A DNA stretch of 64,000 nucleotides, from NCBI RefSeq assembly GCF_014041935.1, contig NZ_CP059491.1, positions 1,116,001 through 1,180,000 on the forward strand, in the 5' to 3' direction. This document shows, one piece after another, positions 8,015 to 17,175 of the stretch. Source of the DNA: Gordonia jinghuaiqii (GTDB lineage Bacteria; Actinomycetota; Actinomycetes; Mycobacteriales; Mycobacteriaceae). A model generated the notes under the pieces. The model saw nothing but the letters and a program-made list of their open reading frames with translations. It made no database searches and had not been told where the DNA came from. Numbering within the stretch: position 1 is the stretch's first letter; each line of letters starts with the position of its first letter. The translations under genes and the position numbers were made by a program.

Positions 8015-9031
8015 GTGAAGTCCACATTCGCCGGGGTGGACCTGGTGTCGGATGAGTTCGCCGAGACGGTGCGCTCCTCATTGCAGAAGGTCGAGGACCT
8101 GCTGCTGAGTGAACTCTCCTCCGGCGACGACGTCATGACCGAGGCGGCGACCCACCTGGCCAAGGCCGGGGGCAAGAGGTTCCGGCCGATGTTCGCGATC
8201 CTGGCCTCCGAGTTCGGGCCGCGCCCGGGATCCGACGAGGTCATCACCTCGGCGACCGTCGTGGAGATGATCCACCTCGCCACGCTCTACCACGACGACG
8301 TCATGGACGAGGCCGAGATGCGCCGCGGCGCACCCAGTGCCAACGCCCGCTGGACCAACAGCGTGGCCATCCTCTCCGGCGACTTCCTCTTCGCGCGGGC
8401 CTCACGACTGGTCTCCACACTCGGGCCCGACGCCGTGCGCATCATCGCCGAGACGTTCGCCGAACTCGTCACCGGCCAGATGCGCGAGACGGTGGGGGTC
8501 AAGCCCGGAGCCGACCCCATCGAGCACTATCTGCAGGTGGTGTGGGAGAAGACCGGGTCGCTGATCGCCGCCGCGGCCCGCTTCGGCGCCATGGCGTCGG
8601 GTGCGACCGCCGACGACATCGAACGACTGTCGCGGATCGGCGACATCGTCGGCGTCGCCTTCCAGGTGTCCGACGACATCATCGACATCAGCTCGGTCTC
8701 CCTGGACTCGGGGAAGACACCCGGCACCGACCTGCGCGAGGGCGTCCACACACTGCCGGTGCTGTACGCGATCACCGGCGACGACGCGACGTCGGCGCGA
8801 CTACGTGAGCTGCTGATCGGCGAGGGCGGGTCGCCGCGCCCGCTGACCGACGACGCCGAGGTGGCCGAGGCGATCGACCTGCTCGCCGGGTCGGCCGGGA
8901 TGGCCGCTGCCCGCGCCAGACTGCAGCAATTCGCCGACGAGGCCCACGGCATGCTGGCCGAGCTTCCCGAGTCGCCTGCGCACCGGGCGTTGTCGTCGCT
9001 GGTGGACTACACCATCGAGCGCGTCGGCTGA
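8015..9031 (+). CDS. grcC1: Polyprenyl (E-type) diphosphate synthase, GrcC1-like
   Basis: This 338-residue trans-isoprenyl diphosphate synthase condenses isopentenyl diphosphate onto allylic primers to build the menaquinone side chain. The first aspartate-rich motif is YHDDVMDEAEMRRG and the second is FQVSDDIIDI; GGKRFRP is the substrate-binding lysine/arginine box. The start is a GTG at 8015-8017, since the open frame further upstream overlaps the divergent menJ 5' end and lacks family similarity. The length matches mycobacterial GrcC1 (335). With menJ divergent 148 bp away it forms a menaquinone tail synthesis and modification pair. Product chain length cannot be deduced from sequence. Confidence 0.88.
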   Translation: MKSTFAGVDLVSDEFAETVRSSLQKVEDLLLSELSSGDDVMTEAATHLAKAGGKRFRPMFAILASEFGPRPGSDEVITSATVVEMIHLATLYHDDVMDEAEMRRGAPSANARWTNSVAILSGDFLFARASRLVSTLGPDAVRIIAETFAELVTGQMRETVGVKPGADPIEHYLQVVWEKTGSLIAAAARFGAMASGATADDIERLSRIGDIVGVAFQVSDDIIDISSVSLDSGKTPGTDLREGVHTLPVLYAITGDDATSARLRELLIGEGGSPRPLTDDAEVAEAIDLLAGSAGMAAARARLQQFADEAHGMLAELPESPAHRALSSLVDYTIERVG

Positions 9032-9112
9032 TTCGCCCGGCCGCCAGACCCGCCTGCCGCTCACCCAGCGGCGCGGGGCCGGGTGTGTCGCCGCCCTCGG
9101 TGACCGCCGCCC

Positions 9113-9970
9113 TCAGTGACCGCCGCGCGCCATCTCCTGGAGGCGGCGAATCCGCTCCTCGGTCGGCGGGTGGCTGGCGAACATGCGAGCCATTCGGTCG
9201 GTGGCGCGGAACGGGCTCTCGATCATCATGTGCGACTGAGCCGCGATGTCGGGCTGAGGCGGCAGCGGTGCCGCCTGTATGCCACCGGAGATCTTCGCCA
9301 GTGCCGACGCCAGCGCCAGTGGGTCACCGGTGAGCTCGGCGCCGGACTGGTCGGCCTGGAACTCCCGGGACCGCGACACCGCCAACTTCACCAGGGTCGC
9401 GGCGATCGGTCCGAGCAGGGCGATGAGGAGCATCGCGAACGGATTCGGGGCGTTGTCGCGGCCCCCGAACGCGCCCATGAACATCGCAAAGTTCGCCAGT
9501 CCACTGATCACCGCGGCCATCGCACCGGCGACCGAGCTGATGAGGATGTCGCGGTTGTACACATGCGACAACTCGTGGCCGAGCACGGCGCGCAGCTCCC
9601 GTTCGTTCAGCAGCTGCAAGATCCCCGAGGTGCAGCACACCGCGGCGTTCTTGGGGTTACGGCCCGTCGCGAAGGCGTTGGGGGACTCGGTGGGGGAGAT
9701 GTAGAGCGCGGGCATGGGCTGGTGCGCCGCCGTCGCGAGTTCCCTCACGATCCGGTAGATGACCGGCGCCTGCAGCTCGGTCACGGGCTGGGCGTGCATC
9801 GCCTTGAGGGACATCTTCGCGCTGTTGAAGTAGACGTAGGCGTTCACGCCGACGGCGACGATCACCGAGCCCCACAGGATCAGGGGACTCTGGAACAGTG
9901 CGCCGATGCCGACGATGATCGCCGACATCACACCCAGCAGGGCCGCTGTCTTCAATCCGTTGAAATGCAT
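9113..9970 (-). CDS. htpX: Membrane zinc metalloprotease HtpX
   Basis: This 285-residue M48B protease degrades misfolded membrane proteins. Two hydrophobic segments lie at about 10-50, the catalytic HELSH motif is at 132-136, and the third zinc ligand is the glutamate in SRSREFQAD. The [12 protein letters not shown] segment before the active site is typical of HtpX. It is convergent with grcC1 and lies in the mycobacterial order. The stop-codon region is duplicated just downstream: CTCGGTGACCGCCGC at about 9096 nearly repeats CTCAGTGACCGCCGC, so the gene end may have been reshaped by a 16-bp slip. Regulation is not evident. Confidence 0.92.
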   Translation of the reverse strand: MHFNGLKTAALLGVMSAIIVGIGALFQSPLILWGSVIVAVGVNAYVYFNSAKMSLKAMHAQPVTELQAPVIYRIVRELATAAHQPMPALYISPTESPNAFATGRNPKNAAVCCTSGILQLLNERELRAVLGHELSHVYNRDILISSVAGAMAAVISGLANFAMFMGAFGGRDNAPNPFAMLLIALLGPIAATLVKLAVSRSREFQADQSGAELTGDPLALASALAKISGGIQAAPLPPQPDIAAQSHMMIESPFRATDRMARMFASHPPTEERIRRLQEMARGGH

Positions 9971-10160
9971 CGGGTCCTCGTCTGTCCGGCGCCCGGGGAC
10001 TGGGACTCCGCGCGCGGCCTGCGGGGTCGACCCGGCTGCCGCCCGCGGAGTGTGGGCGCCTCATTCATTCGAACGACGCAACGCGCGATTCGGTTTCCGA
10101 CGCCCCCGCGGTGCGATCTCGACCACATCGAAGGACCCGCTCGGCGGGCGGGGGTGGCGC

Positions 10161-10652
10161 CTAGCGGTAGTTGACGAACTGCAGGGCGATACCGAAGTCC
10201 TCGCCCTTGAGCAGGGAGATCACGGCCTGCAGGTCGTCGCGCTTCTTGCTCGAGACGCGCAGCTCGTCGCCCTGGATCTGTGCCTTGACCCCCTTGGGGC
10301 CCTCGTCGCGGATCTTCTTGGAGATCTTCTTGGCGTGATCGGAGTCGATGCCCTGCACCAGCGAACCGCTGATCTTGAACGTCTTGCCCGAGCCCACGAC
10401 CTCACCGGCGTCGAACGCCTTCAGGGAGATGTCGCGGCGGATCAACTTCTCCTTGAACACCTCGAGGGCCGCCTGCGCGCGCTCCTCGGCGTCGGAGGTG
10501 ATCACGATGTTCTCCTCGCCGGACCACTCGATGCCGGTGTTGGTGCCGCGGAAGTCGTAACGCTGCGACAGCTCCTTGGCGGCCTGGTTGAGGGCGTTGT
10601 CGACCTCTTGGCGGTCGACCTTGCTCACCACGTCGAACGATGAATCAGCCAT
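10161..10652 (-). CDS. yajQ: YajQ-family nucleotide-binding protein (DUF520)
   Basis: A 163-residue soluble protein of the YajQ family, which binds nucleotides and in some bacteria cyclic di-GMP. The N-terminus [20 protein letters not shown], the [13 protein letters not shown] block, and C-terminal [17 protein letters not shown] and LQFVNYR blocks are family signatures. A longer frame exists upstream but is low-complexity; the ATG at 10650-10652 fits the conserved start. The gene is monocistronic, next to htpX as in M. tuberculosis, and divergent from the tRNA cluster. Its physiological role in actinobacteria is unclear. Confidence 0.9.
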   Translation of the reverse strand: MADSSFDVVSKVDRQEVDNALNQAAKELSQRYDFRGTNTGIEWSGEENIVITSDAEERAQAALEVFKEKLIRRDISLKAFDAGEVVGSGKTFKISGSLVQGIDSDHAKKISKKIRDEGPKGVKAQIQGDELRVSSKKRDDLQAVISLLKGEDFGIALQFVNYR

Positions 10653-10686
10653 GGACGACAGGGTATGCCATGGGGGTTTCGACACC

Positions 10687-10724
10687 GCGCCGTCCTGTGT
10701 CCCACACGGCGCCGTCCTGTGTCC
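10687..10724. repeat. Two copies of a 16-bp direct repeat
   Basis: GCGCCGTCCTGTGTCC occurs at 10687-10702 and 10709-10724. The repeats lie in the 242-bp region between yajQ and tRNA-Tyr, which otherwise shows no gene. The rest of that region probably carries the divergent promoters; an A/T-richer stretch near 10830-10855 precedes the tRNA. Confidence 0.6.
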
Positions 10725-10894
10725 GGCGACCGCTCGCCGGCGACGGTGGCCACGAGTGCGACCACCGCGGGCCGCGGATCGCGACCTGCGGAAACCCGTG
10801 CGGCGACCTGCCGGTTTGCGTGTGGCCGTATGGTTCGTTGTATCCTTCACGGCGTTGTTCAAACGGCTGTCACACACGGCCTGCAGAGCGGCAC

Positions 10895-10975
10895 GGCAGG
10901 TTGCCCGAGCGGCCAAAGGGAGCGGATTGTAAATCCGTCGCGCAAGCTACATAGGTTCGAATCCTATACCTGCCA
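10895..10975 (+). tRNA. tRNA-Tyr (anticodon GTA)
   Basis: The acceptor stem GGCAGGT (10895-10901) pairs with ACCTGCC (10968-10974), with discriminator A. The anticodon loop TTGTAAA sits on GCGGA/TCCGT and reads GTA. A long variable arm, as in bacterial class II tRNA-Tyr, follows, and the T-loop GGTTCGAATCC is canonical. CCA is not encoded. Confidence 0.95.
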
Positions 10976-11091
10976 CGACGTGGGACACCCACCCAGAAGT
11001 GCGCAACGGACAGTCTCTGACCAGCGATTTGTCTAGCACGGATGGAAGTGTGTAACCTCGTTAAGGCTCCGAACACCAGATGTTCGGGCAC

Positions 11092-11164
11092 GCCCCCTTA
11101 GCTCAGTCGGTAGAGCGTTTCCATGGTAAGGAAAAGGTCGACGGTTCGATTCCGTCAGGGGGCT
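11092..11164 (+). tRNA. tRNA-Thr (anticodon GGT)
   Basis: The acceptor GCCCCCT pairs with AGGGGGC (11157-11163), with discriminator T. The D-arm is GCTCAGTCGGTAGAGC. The anticodon stem TTTCC/GGAAA encloses ATGGTAA, so the anticodon is GGT. The T-arm contains GGTTCGATTCC. Confidence 0.95.
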
Positions 11165-11186
11165 CGCTGGACGAGAATGTCCGCGG

Positions 11187-11260
11187 GGCGGTGTAGCTCA
11201 GCTGGTTAGAGCGCACGACTCATAATCGTGAGGTCGAGGGATCGAGTCCCTCCACCGCTA
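11187..11260 (+). tRNA. tRNA-Met, elongator (anticodon CAT)
   Basis: The acceptor GGCGGTG pairs with CACCGCT (first pair G-U), with discriminator A at 11260. The anticodon loop CTCATAA on CACGA/TCGTG gives CAT. The first base pair and the absence of three G-C pairs in the anticodon stem argue for elongator rather than initiator tRNA. It lies 96 bp ahead of rpmG, as in mycobacteria. Confidence 0.93.
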
Positions 11261-11355
11261 CACATCGGGTCCGTCCGGAACCGAGCGCAAGGGTCGCAAG
11301 CCCTGAGGGAACTGCCGAACCCGACCACACGTACCACCCGAAAGAAGGCAACCAA

Positions 11356-11523
11356 GTGGCCTCCTCAACAGATGTTCGCCCCAAGATCACCTTGGCATGC
11401 GAGGTGTGCAAGCACCGTAACTACATCACCAAGAAGAACCGCCGCAATGATCCCGATCGTCTCGAGATCAAGAAGTTCTGCCCGAACTGCGGCAAGCACC
11501 AGGCGCACAAGGAATCGCGCTGA
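11356..11523 (+). CDS. rpmG: 50S ribosomal protein L33
   Basis: A 55-residue L33 beginning with [23 protein letters not shown]. The zinc-ribbon pairs CEVCK and CPNCGKH are kept, so this is the zinc-binding (C+) form. Clusters of lysine and arginine (ITKKNRRN) contact rRNA. It lies between the tRNA cluster and hadAB, matching the position of mycobacterial rpmG2, and a strong terminator follows 33 bp after the stop. A zinc-independent paralogue may exist elsewhere in the genome; none is in this window. Confidence 0.95.
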   Translation: MASSTDVRPKITLACEVCKHRNYITKKNRRNDPDRLEIKKFCPNCGKHQAHKESR

Positions 11524-11555
11524 CGCCTCACCTCGTCGGCCATTCCGGTAAAGAC

Positions 11556-11598
11556 CAGCAATACGGGCTGCCTCCCAGTGAGGCAGCCCGTATTGCTG
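11556..11598 (+). terminator. Intrinsic terminator after rpmG
   Basis: A perfect 19-bp stem (CAGCAATACGGGCTGCCTC) with loop CCAGT and its complement ends at 11598. No T-run follows, as is usual in this order. It separates the tRNA/rpmG unit from hadAB. Confidence 0.85.
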
Positions 11599-11777
11599 TG
11601 ACCGGACCTCGGCCCGGGCGGTTCGTTTCGCAACCGCCCCGGCCGTAGGGCCGCGTCGAGAATTCGGCGCACCACCAACCGAACTCACACGCGCACCGCG
11701 GCGCGGTGGATCACCGGCGGTGATCCACGTACCCCGATCCGGGCCTCCCGGGCGGTCAGGCGAAGGGAGCGACAGCA

Positions 11778-12872
11778 ATGTCACACAGCGGCGGAACCGA
11801 CCAGGACCGGATCGCGGAGTCCGAGAGCAGCGGCACCAAACCCACCCCCGAGGAGATCGCCGCGCACACGGCATCGCTGGTGGGTTTCCACTACACGGTC
11901 GAGGATTACTACGAGATCGGCCGTGAGGAGGTGCGCAAGCACGCCATGGCCGTGCAGGACGCGCACCCCACCCACTGGAGTGAGGACGCCGCCCGCGCCC
12001 TCGGCCACGACACGCTGATCGCCGCACCGACCTACGTGTCCGTCTTCGGCATCATCGCCCAGCGCAAACTCTTCGAAGACGTGATCACCGGCTACGACCT
12101 GTGGCAGATCATGCAGACCGACCAGCGGCTGGTCTACCACCAGCCGATGAAGGTCGGCGATCGCCTGATCTGCGACGTCTCGCTCGAGTCCTTCCGTCAC
12201 GTCAAAAGTCCCGAGATGATCGACCTGATGGTCACCAAGAACATCATCTGGAACCAGCACGGCGAGCCGGTCATGACCACCTGGACGTCGCTCGCCGCCC
12301 GTCCCGGCATGGACGTCGACCCCGAACTCGAGGCCTCCCTCGATCACGTGATGATGAAGATCGACGAGGTCGGGCAGCCCGCCCGGACCGTCGAGCCCGA
12401 GACCGGCCGCTACGACCTGCCCGACCCGACACAGCGGCCCGGCGCGTACGCCGCGATCGACTTCGACACACTCACCGAGGGGCAGGAGCTGCCGGGCAAG
12501 CGTTATCTGCTCACGCGCGGCAACCTCACCAACTACGCCGGCGTCGCCGGGGACCCGAACCCCATCCATTTCTCCGATCACGTCATCAGCGCCGCAGGCA
12601 TGGACGACGTCGTCGCCCACGGCATGCAGACGATGGGTCTCGGGGCCAGCTTCATCTCCGGGTTCATCGGCGATCCGGCGGCCTTCTGTGAGTACAACGT
12701 GCGCTTCACGAGCCCGGTGTACGTCCCCGCCGACGACAGCGCGGCCGTCGACTTCAGCGGCAAGATCAAGTCGCTGGACCCGCAGACACGTCGGGGCACC
12801 ATCGCGATCACCGCCAAACAGGGCGACCGCCGCATCTTCGGCCGGGCCCAGGCGGTCATCCAGTTCAACTGA
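11778..12872 (+). CDS. hadAB: Fused FAS-II (3R)-hydroxyacyl-ACP dehydratase HadA-HadB
   Basis: A 364-residue protein carrying both subunits of the mycolic-acid FAS-II dehydratase. Residues about 25-175 are HadA-like (ASLVGFHYTVEDYYEIGREE, FGIIAQ, VYHQPMKVGDRL). Residues about 225-364 are HadB-like, with the hydratase motif YAGVAGDPNPIHFSD giving catalytic D259 and H264; only this half has the catalytic pair. In M. tuberculosis these are two genes, hadA and hadB, in the same place between rpmG2 and trpT. Here a linker of about 45 residues rich in Pro and Glu joins them. AAGGGAG precedes the ATG. No hadC follows. The enzyme dehydrates beta-hydroxyacyl-ACP during meromycolate elongation. Confidence 0.9.
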   Translation: MSHSGGTDQDRIAESESSGTKPTPEEIAAHTASLVGFHYTVEDYYEIGREEVRKHAMAVQDAHPTHWSEDAARALGHDTLIAAPTYVSVFGIIAQRKLFEDVITGYDLWQIMQTDQRLVYHQPMKVGDRLICDVSLESFRHVKSPEMIDLMVTKNIIWNQHGEPVMTTWTSLAARPGMDVDPELEASLDHVMMKIDEVGQPARTVEPETGRYDLPDPTQRPGAYAAIDFDTLTEGQELPGKRYLLTRGNLTNYAGVAGDPNPIHFSDHVISAAGMDDVVAHGMQTMGLGASFISGFIGDPAAFCEYNVRFTSPVYVPADDSAAVDFSGKIKSLDPQTRRGTIAITAKQGDRRIFGRAQAVIQFN

Positions 12873-13167
12873 CCCGTGCCGTCGAACACCTCTCCGCCGC
12901 ACCTGAATTCGAACACGTGCCGGGTTTGCCGATCAGGCGTTTCGACGGTGTGGCCCGATTGGACGTGTACGGTCGGTCGAGGGCACGAGGACAGGCGTTT
13001 TGGGTTCCGAGGGCCCCGTGATCTACACTGAAGTGTCTGATTGATTCAGGCTTGCGCGCTACCCATAGGGTGGCGCGTTGGTTTTGTCGGCGAAGAATCG
13101 CCGGCACGGTCGCGAGGCCGGGATCGAGAAGGACGGCAGCGGAACCACCCCGGTGGGGAAGTCGCAA

Positions 13168-13240
<73 letters not shown>

Positions 13241-13279
13241 CCCTGGTGAAGGGCACACGTTGACGAGAGGACCGCGAAG

Positions 13280-13756
13280 TTGAGCAAGCGAGACCGGGCT
13301 GCCCGCGCCAAAGAATCCGCAGAGGGTTCTTCGGCCGATTCGGCTGCGGCCGAGCTCGACGGTCGCGACGAAGCCGCCGACGCGGTGGGGGCCGACGAGA
13401 AGTCGACCGACACCGCCAAGGAGCTGCGTCCGTCCGGTAAGCGCTCGGCTCGTGGGCGTCGAACGTCGACGGGTGCGACCGACGGTGACACCGATTCCGG
13501 TTCGGGATCCACGGTTGCCGTCAAGGAACGCAAGACAAAGAAGAAGGCGCCTGCCGGGGAGAGCCGGAACCCGTTCGTTCGGATCTGGCTGTTCCTGACT
13601 CAGGTCGTCGCCGAGCTGAAGAAGGTCATCTGGCCGACGCGGCGCGAGATGATCACCTACACGATCGTCGTGCTCGTGTTCGTGATCATCATGACCGCGT
13701 TCATCTCCGGCCTCGACCTCGCCTTCGCCAAGGGCGTCCTCTGGTTGTTCGGCTGA
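13280..13756 (+). CDS. secE: Preprotein translocase subunit SecE
   Basis: The gene encodes 158 residues starting with TTG at 13280. The first ~95 residues are hydrophilic and low-complexity. The conserved SecE region follows: VVAELKKVIWPTRREM at the membrane interface and one transmembrane helix (YTIVVLVFVIIMTAFISGLDL). SecE clamps SecY in the Sec channel. The long N-terminal extension is normal for this order (about 160 residues in mycobacteria). It sits between tRNA-Trp and nusG; no other gene lies in the 67 bp to nusG. Confidence 0.94.
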   Translation: MSKRDRAARAKESAEGSSADSAAAELDGRDEAADAVGADEKSTDTAKELRPSGKRSARGRRTSTGATDGDTDSGSGSTVAVKERKTKKKAPAGESRNPFVRIWLFLTQVVAELKKVIWPTRREMITYTIVVLVFVIIMTAFISGLDLAFAKGVLWLFG

Positions 13757-13823
13757 CCCACGCGGTGGGCTCGGCCGGGCGACGGAACGATCGCCAGATG
13801 AACCATAAGGAGCGTGGGCTGCA

Positions 13824-14657
13824 GTGAGCACCCCGGAGAACGAACTCGCATCGACCGACACCGCCGAGGTGGCCGACGTCGATGTCGACGCGCCAGAGAC
13901 TGACGCCGTCGAGACCGAGGTGGACGTCGAGTCCGAGGTGGACGTCGAGACCGACGGCACCGAGGAGACCGCCGAAGGCGACGAGGACGCTGCTTCCGAG
14001 GAGGCCGCTTCCGAGGAGCCCGAGCCCGAAGAGGTCGACCCGGTCGAGGAGCTCCGCAAGCAGCTTCGACGCGCCCCGGGCGACTGGTACGTGATCCACA
14101 GCTACGCCGGTTACGAGAACAAGGTCAAGGCCAACCTCGAGACCCGTGTGCAGAACCTCGACGTCGGCGACTACATCTTCCAGGTCGAGGTTCCGACCGA
14201 AGAGGTCACCGAGATCAAGAACGGCCAGCCCAAGAAGGTCAACCGCAAGGTGCTGCCGGGCTACATCCTCGTCCGCATGGAACTCAACGACGAGTCGTGG
14301 GGCGCCGTGCGCAACACTCCGGGCGTCACCGGTTTCGTCGGTATGACCAGCAAGCCGTCGCCGCTCTCGCTCAACGAGGTGCTGCAGTTCCTGATGCCGC
14401 GGACCGAGGCCAAGAAGCCCTCCTCGCGTGGCTCCGCCGCCGAGGGTGTCGAGGCAGCAGCCGCTGCCGCGTCGAACTCCATCGAGGTCGACTTCGAGAT
14501 CGGCGAGTCGGTGACCGTCATGGACGGCCCGTTCGCCACGCTCCCGGCGTCGATCAGCGAGGTCAACGCCGAGCAGCGCAAGGTCAAGGTGCTCGTGTCG
14601 ATCTTCGGTCGCGAGACCCCGGTGGAACTCGCCTTCAACCAGGTCGAGAAGATCTGA
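13824..14657 (+). CDS. nusG: Transcription termination/antitermination factor NusG
   Basis: A 277-residue NusG starting with GTG. The first ~80 residues are an acidic tail rich in Glu, Asp and Val repeats. The NGN domain follows ([21 protein letters not shown] to PGYILVRM), then [12 protein letters not shown], and the C-terminal KOW domain ([40 protein letters not shown]). NusG binds RNA polymerase and couples it to Rho or ribosomes. It forms the secE-nusG-rplK-rplA unit. The acidic tail is longer than in E. coli but common in actinobacteria. Confidence 0.96.
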   Translation: MSTPENELASTDTAEVADVDVDAPETDAVETEVDVESEVDVETDGTEETAEGDEDAASEEAASEEPEPEEVDPVEELRKQLRRAPGDWYVIHSYAGYENKVKANLETRVQNLDVGDYIFQVEVPTEEVTEIKNGQPKKVNRKVLPGYILVRMELNDESWGAVRNTPGVTGFVGMTSKPSPLSLNEVLQFLMPRTEAKKPSSRGSAAEGVEAAAAAASNSIEVDFEIGESVTVMDGPFATLPASISEVNAEQRKVKVLVSIFGRETPVELAFNQVEKI

Positions 14658-14665
14658 CCCTTCGA

Positions 14666-14727
14666 GGCTCGCTCCGCTCGCACCTCAGGGAGCGGGAGGG
14701 CAGGGCTCGCTCGCACCTCAGGGAGCG
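14666..14727. repeat. Duplicated inverted-repeat element between nusG and rplK
   Basis: GGCTCGCTCCGCTCGCACCT and the following CAGGGAGCG (14666-14694) recur with a 5-bp deletion at 14704-14727. In each copy the leading CGCTC can pair with the trailing GAGCG around GCACCTCAG. The 143-bp spacer otherwise carries the rplK ribosome-binding region. It may be a dispersed palindromic element or a processing or attenuation site. Confidence 0.6.
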
Positions 14728-14800
14728 AGAAGCAGACAAATACAGACTTTCACGTCTCCAGCGGGCGTGAATTCGCAAGGAAACAAGCAAGGAACAGAAG

Positions 14801-15232
14801 ATGCCTCCCAAGAAGAAGAAGCTCGCCGGGATCATCAAGCTCCAGATCTCGGCAGGCCAGGCAAACCCGGCCCCGCCCGTGGGTCCGGCGCTTGGTCAGC
14901 ACGGCGTGAACATCATGGAGTTCTGCAAGGCGTACAACGCCGCGACCGAGTCGCAGCGCGGCAACGTCATCCCGGTGGAGATCTTCGTCTACGAAGATCG
15001 CTCCTTCGACTTCAAGTTGAAGACCCCGCCGGCTGCGAAGCTCCTGCTCAAGGCCGCAGGCCTGCAGAAGGGCTCCGGCGAGCCCCACACCAACAAGGTC
15101 GGCAAGGTGAGCATGGACCAGGTCCGTGAGATCGCCAAGACCAAGGCCGAAGACCTGAACGCCAATGACATCGACCAGGCCGCGAAGATCATCGCCGGTA
15201 CTGCTCGGTCCATGGGCATCACCGTCGAGTGA
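14801..15232 (+). CDS. rplK: 50S ribosomal protein L11
   Basis: A 143-residue L11. The N-terminal domain has the [29 protein letters not shown] block, with the proline-rich thiopeptide-binding region. The C-terminal rRNA-binding domain ends [15 protein letters not shown]11 supports the GTPase-associated centre and is the contact site of stringent factor on stalled ribosomes. The ATG is preceded by AAGGAACAGAAG. No known thiopeptide-resistance change was noticed, but this was not compared residue by residue. Confidence 0.97.
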   Translation: MPPKKKKLAGIIKLQISAGQANPAPPVGPALGQHGVNIMEFCKAYNAATESQRGNVIPVEIFVYEDRSFDFKLKTPPAAKLLLKAAGLQKGSGEPHTNKVGKVSMDQVREIAKTKAEDLNANDIDQAAKIIAGTARSMGITVE

Positions 15233-15395
15233 GCTTGCGAACTCGCGTCATGGTCACCGTCGAAGGCTGATCGGTCTCGTCAGGTCCTCGGCTGACGCCT
15301 GGGACCACTCGACCTGAAGAACCCCACGTGGGAGGGCCGGCTCGGCCCGCACCACAAACCCCCGCCGCAGTGACGGCGGAGAAGGAACAGAGCAC

Positions 15396-16112
15396 ATGAG
15401 CAAGAAGAGCAAGGCCTACGCGGCCGCGGCCGAGAAGGTCGACAAGTCCAAGCTCTACAGCCCGCTGGAGGCTGTCGAGCTGGCCAAGGAGACGTCGTCG
15501 AAGAAGACCGACGCGACCGTCGAGGTCGCGATCCGTCTGGGCGTCGACCCCCGTAAGGCAGACCAGATGGTTCGAGGCACCGTCAACCTGCCTCACGGCA
15601 CGGGTAAGACTGCCCGCGTGATCGTCTTCGCCGCCGGCGACAAGGCCGCCGAGGCCGTCGCCGCCGGTGCCGACGAGGTCGGCGCCGAGGATCTGATCGA
15701 GCGCATCCAGGGTGGTTGGCTGGACTTCGACGCCGCGATCGCGACCCCGGATCAGATGGCCAAGGTCGGCCGCATCGCGCGTGTCCTCGGACCGCGTGGC
15801 CTGATGCCGAACCCGAAGACGGGCACGGTGACCACCGATGTCACCAAGGCCATCAACGACATCAAGGGCGGAAAGATCAACTTCCGCGTCGACAAGGCAG
15901 CGAACCTGCACTTCGTCATCGGCAAGGCATCGTTCGATCCGGCCCAGCTGGCCGAGAACTACGGCGCCGCCTACGACGAGATCATGCGCGCCAAGCCGTC
16001 GGCTGCCAAGGGCCGCTACATCAAGAAGGTCACCGTCTCCACCACGACGGGCCCGGGTATCCCGGTCGACCCGCAGGTGAGCCGCAACTTCACCGACGCG
16101 CCCCAGGTCTGA
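15396..16112 (+). CDS. rplA: 50S ribosomal protein L1
   Basis: A 238-residue L1 with family blocks [52 protein letters not shown] and [11 protein letters not shown]1 forms the stalk that releases E-site tRNA and often represses its own operon by binding the leader mRNA. The 163 bp between rplK and rplA contain a G/C-rich inverted repeat around CCCACGTGGG (about 15325-15334), a possible L1 site or processing signal. A strong terminator follows the gene. Confidence 0.97.
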   Translation: MSKKSKAYAAAAEKVDKSKLYSPLEAVELAKETSSKKTDATVEVAIRLGVDPRKADQMVRGTVNLPHGTGKTARVIVFAAGDKAAEAVAAGADEVGAEDLIERIQGGWLDFDAAIATPDQMAKVGRIARVLGPRGLMPNPKTGTVTTDVTKAINDIKGGKINFRVDKAANLHFVIGKASFDPAQLAENYGAAYDEIMRAKPSAAKGRYIKKVTVSTTTGPGIPVDPQVSRNFTDAPQV

Positions 16113-16147
16113 CCGACCCCAGCGCTCATCTGGCAGAACGAGATTCC

Positions 16148-16184
16148 CACGAGGGGCCCGGCAGCAAGTGCCGGGCCCCTCGTG
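16148..16184 (+). terminator. Intrinsic terminator after rplA
   Basis: A perfect 16-bp stem, CACGAGGGGCCCGGCA, with loop GCAAG and its complement ends at 16184. It closes the secE-nusG-rplK-rplA unit and separates it from the corrinoid genes. Confidence 0.88.
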
Positions 16185-16226
16185 CTCTGTCTGCCCCTGT
16201 TCTCACATTTCGGGAGGTCGGGCCTC

Positions 16227-17120
16227 GTGGCCAAGATCCGTGTTCGTACTGCCGTGCCGGTGATCGTTCTGTTGTCGACGCTGCTTGCGGTGATCGGTTG
16301 CGGGAGTTCGACTCCGACGTCCGACGGCGATTCCGCCGTCTCCTCCGGCACACCGAGGTCGATCGTCTCGCTGAGTCCGACGACCACCGAGATGCTCTTC
16401 GCGGTCGGGGCGGGGGACCAGGTCGTCGCGGTCGACGACCAGTCGGATCACCCGGCTGACGCACCGCGGACCGCGCTGTCGGGGTACACACCCAATCTCG
16501 AGGCGATCCTGGCCCACGATCCGGACCTCGTCGTCCTCTCCGACGACAACAACGACATCGCCGCCGGCCTCGACCGCGTCGGCGTCGAGGTACTGCAGAT
16601 CCCGGCCGCGAAGGACCTCGACGAGACGTATGCGCAGATCGAGCAGGTCGGCACGGCCACCGGGCACGGGGACACCGCCACGGATCTGACGGCGTCGATG
16701 CGCGGCGAGATCGAGAAGATAGTGCGCACCCTGCCGTTGCGTGAGGTCCCGCTGACCTACTATCACGAGCTCGACGACACCTTCTACTCCGTCACCGACG
16801 ACACCTACCTCGGCCAGATCTACCGGCTCCTCGGTCTGCGATCGATCGCCACCGGCGGCAACGGATACCCGCAGCTCTCCGCCGAGCACATCATTTCCCA
16901 GGACCCCGAACTCATCTTCCTCGCCGACTCCCAGTGCTGTGCGGTGACACCGCAGAAGGTCGCCGGGCGGGCCGGCTGGGGCGACCTGCGTGCGGTGGAG
17001 ACCGGGCAGGTGCACGTGCTCGACGAGGACATCGCCAGCCGGTGGGGGCCGCGCGTCGTCGACCTGGTCCGTGAGATCGCCCGCGTCGTGTCCGGGGTCG
17101 ACGCGCAACCGGTGCCGTGA
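16227..17120 (+). CDS. btuF: Corrinoid/iron-type ABC transporter substrate-binding lipoprotein (BtuF-like)
   Basis: A 297-residue lipoprotein. From the GTG at 16227 the signal peptide is MAKIRVRTAVPVIVLLSTLL followed by AVIGC, a lipobox, so the mature protein is anchored outside the membrane. The periplasmic-binding fold (PF01497) shows RSIVSLSPTTTEMLFAVGAG, NLEAILAHDPDLVVL, PQLSAEHIISQDPELIF and a closing WGDLRAVETGQVHVLDED. GGGAGG precedes the start. The btuC- and btuD-like genes and a CobU domain downstream favour vitamin B12 or cobinamide over ferric siderophore. The terminator of rplA directly abuts the gene, leaving no room for a cobalamin riboswitch. Confidence 0.82.
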   Translation: MAKIRVRTAVPVIVLLSTLLAVIGCGSSTPTSDGDSAVSSGTPRSIVSLSPTTTEMLFAVGAGDQVVAVDDQSDHPADAPRTALSGYTPNLEAILAHDPDLVVLSDDNNDIAAGLDRVGVEVLQIPAAKDLDETYAQIEQVGTATGHGDTATDLTASMRGEIEKIVRTLPLREVPLTYYHELDDTFYSVTDDTYLGQIYRLLGLRSIATGGNGYPQLSAEHIISQDPELIFLADSQCCAVTPQKVAGRAGWGDLRAVETGQVHVLDEDIASRWGPRVVDLVREIARVVSGVDAQPVP

Positions 17121-17175
17121 CGCCGCAGGTCCCCGGGCGCTCACGGATCTCGAGACCATCACAGGTCGCCCGTCG

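Noticed and set aside
9080..9130. Short tandem repeat at the htpX 3' end as a functional element
   Set aside because: Two 16-bp copies around the stop codon look like simple slippage; no pairing potential or conserved role is apparent.
16113..16226. Possible cobalamin riboswitch ahead of btuF
   Set aside because: The interval is almost fully taken by the rplA terminator and a 42-bp gap; no B12-box-like sequence was seen.
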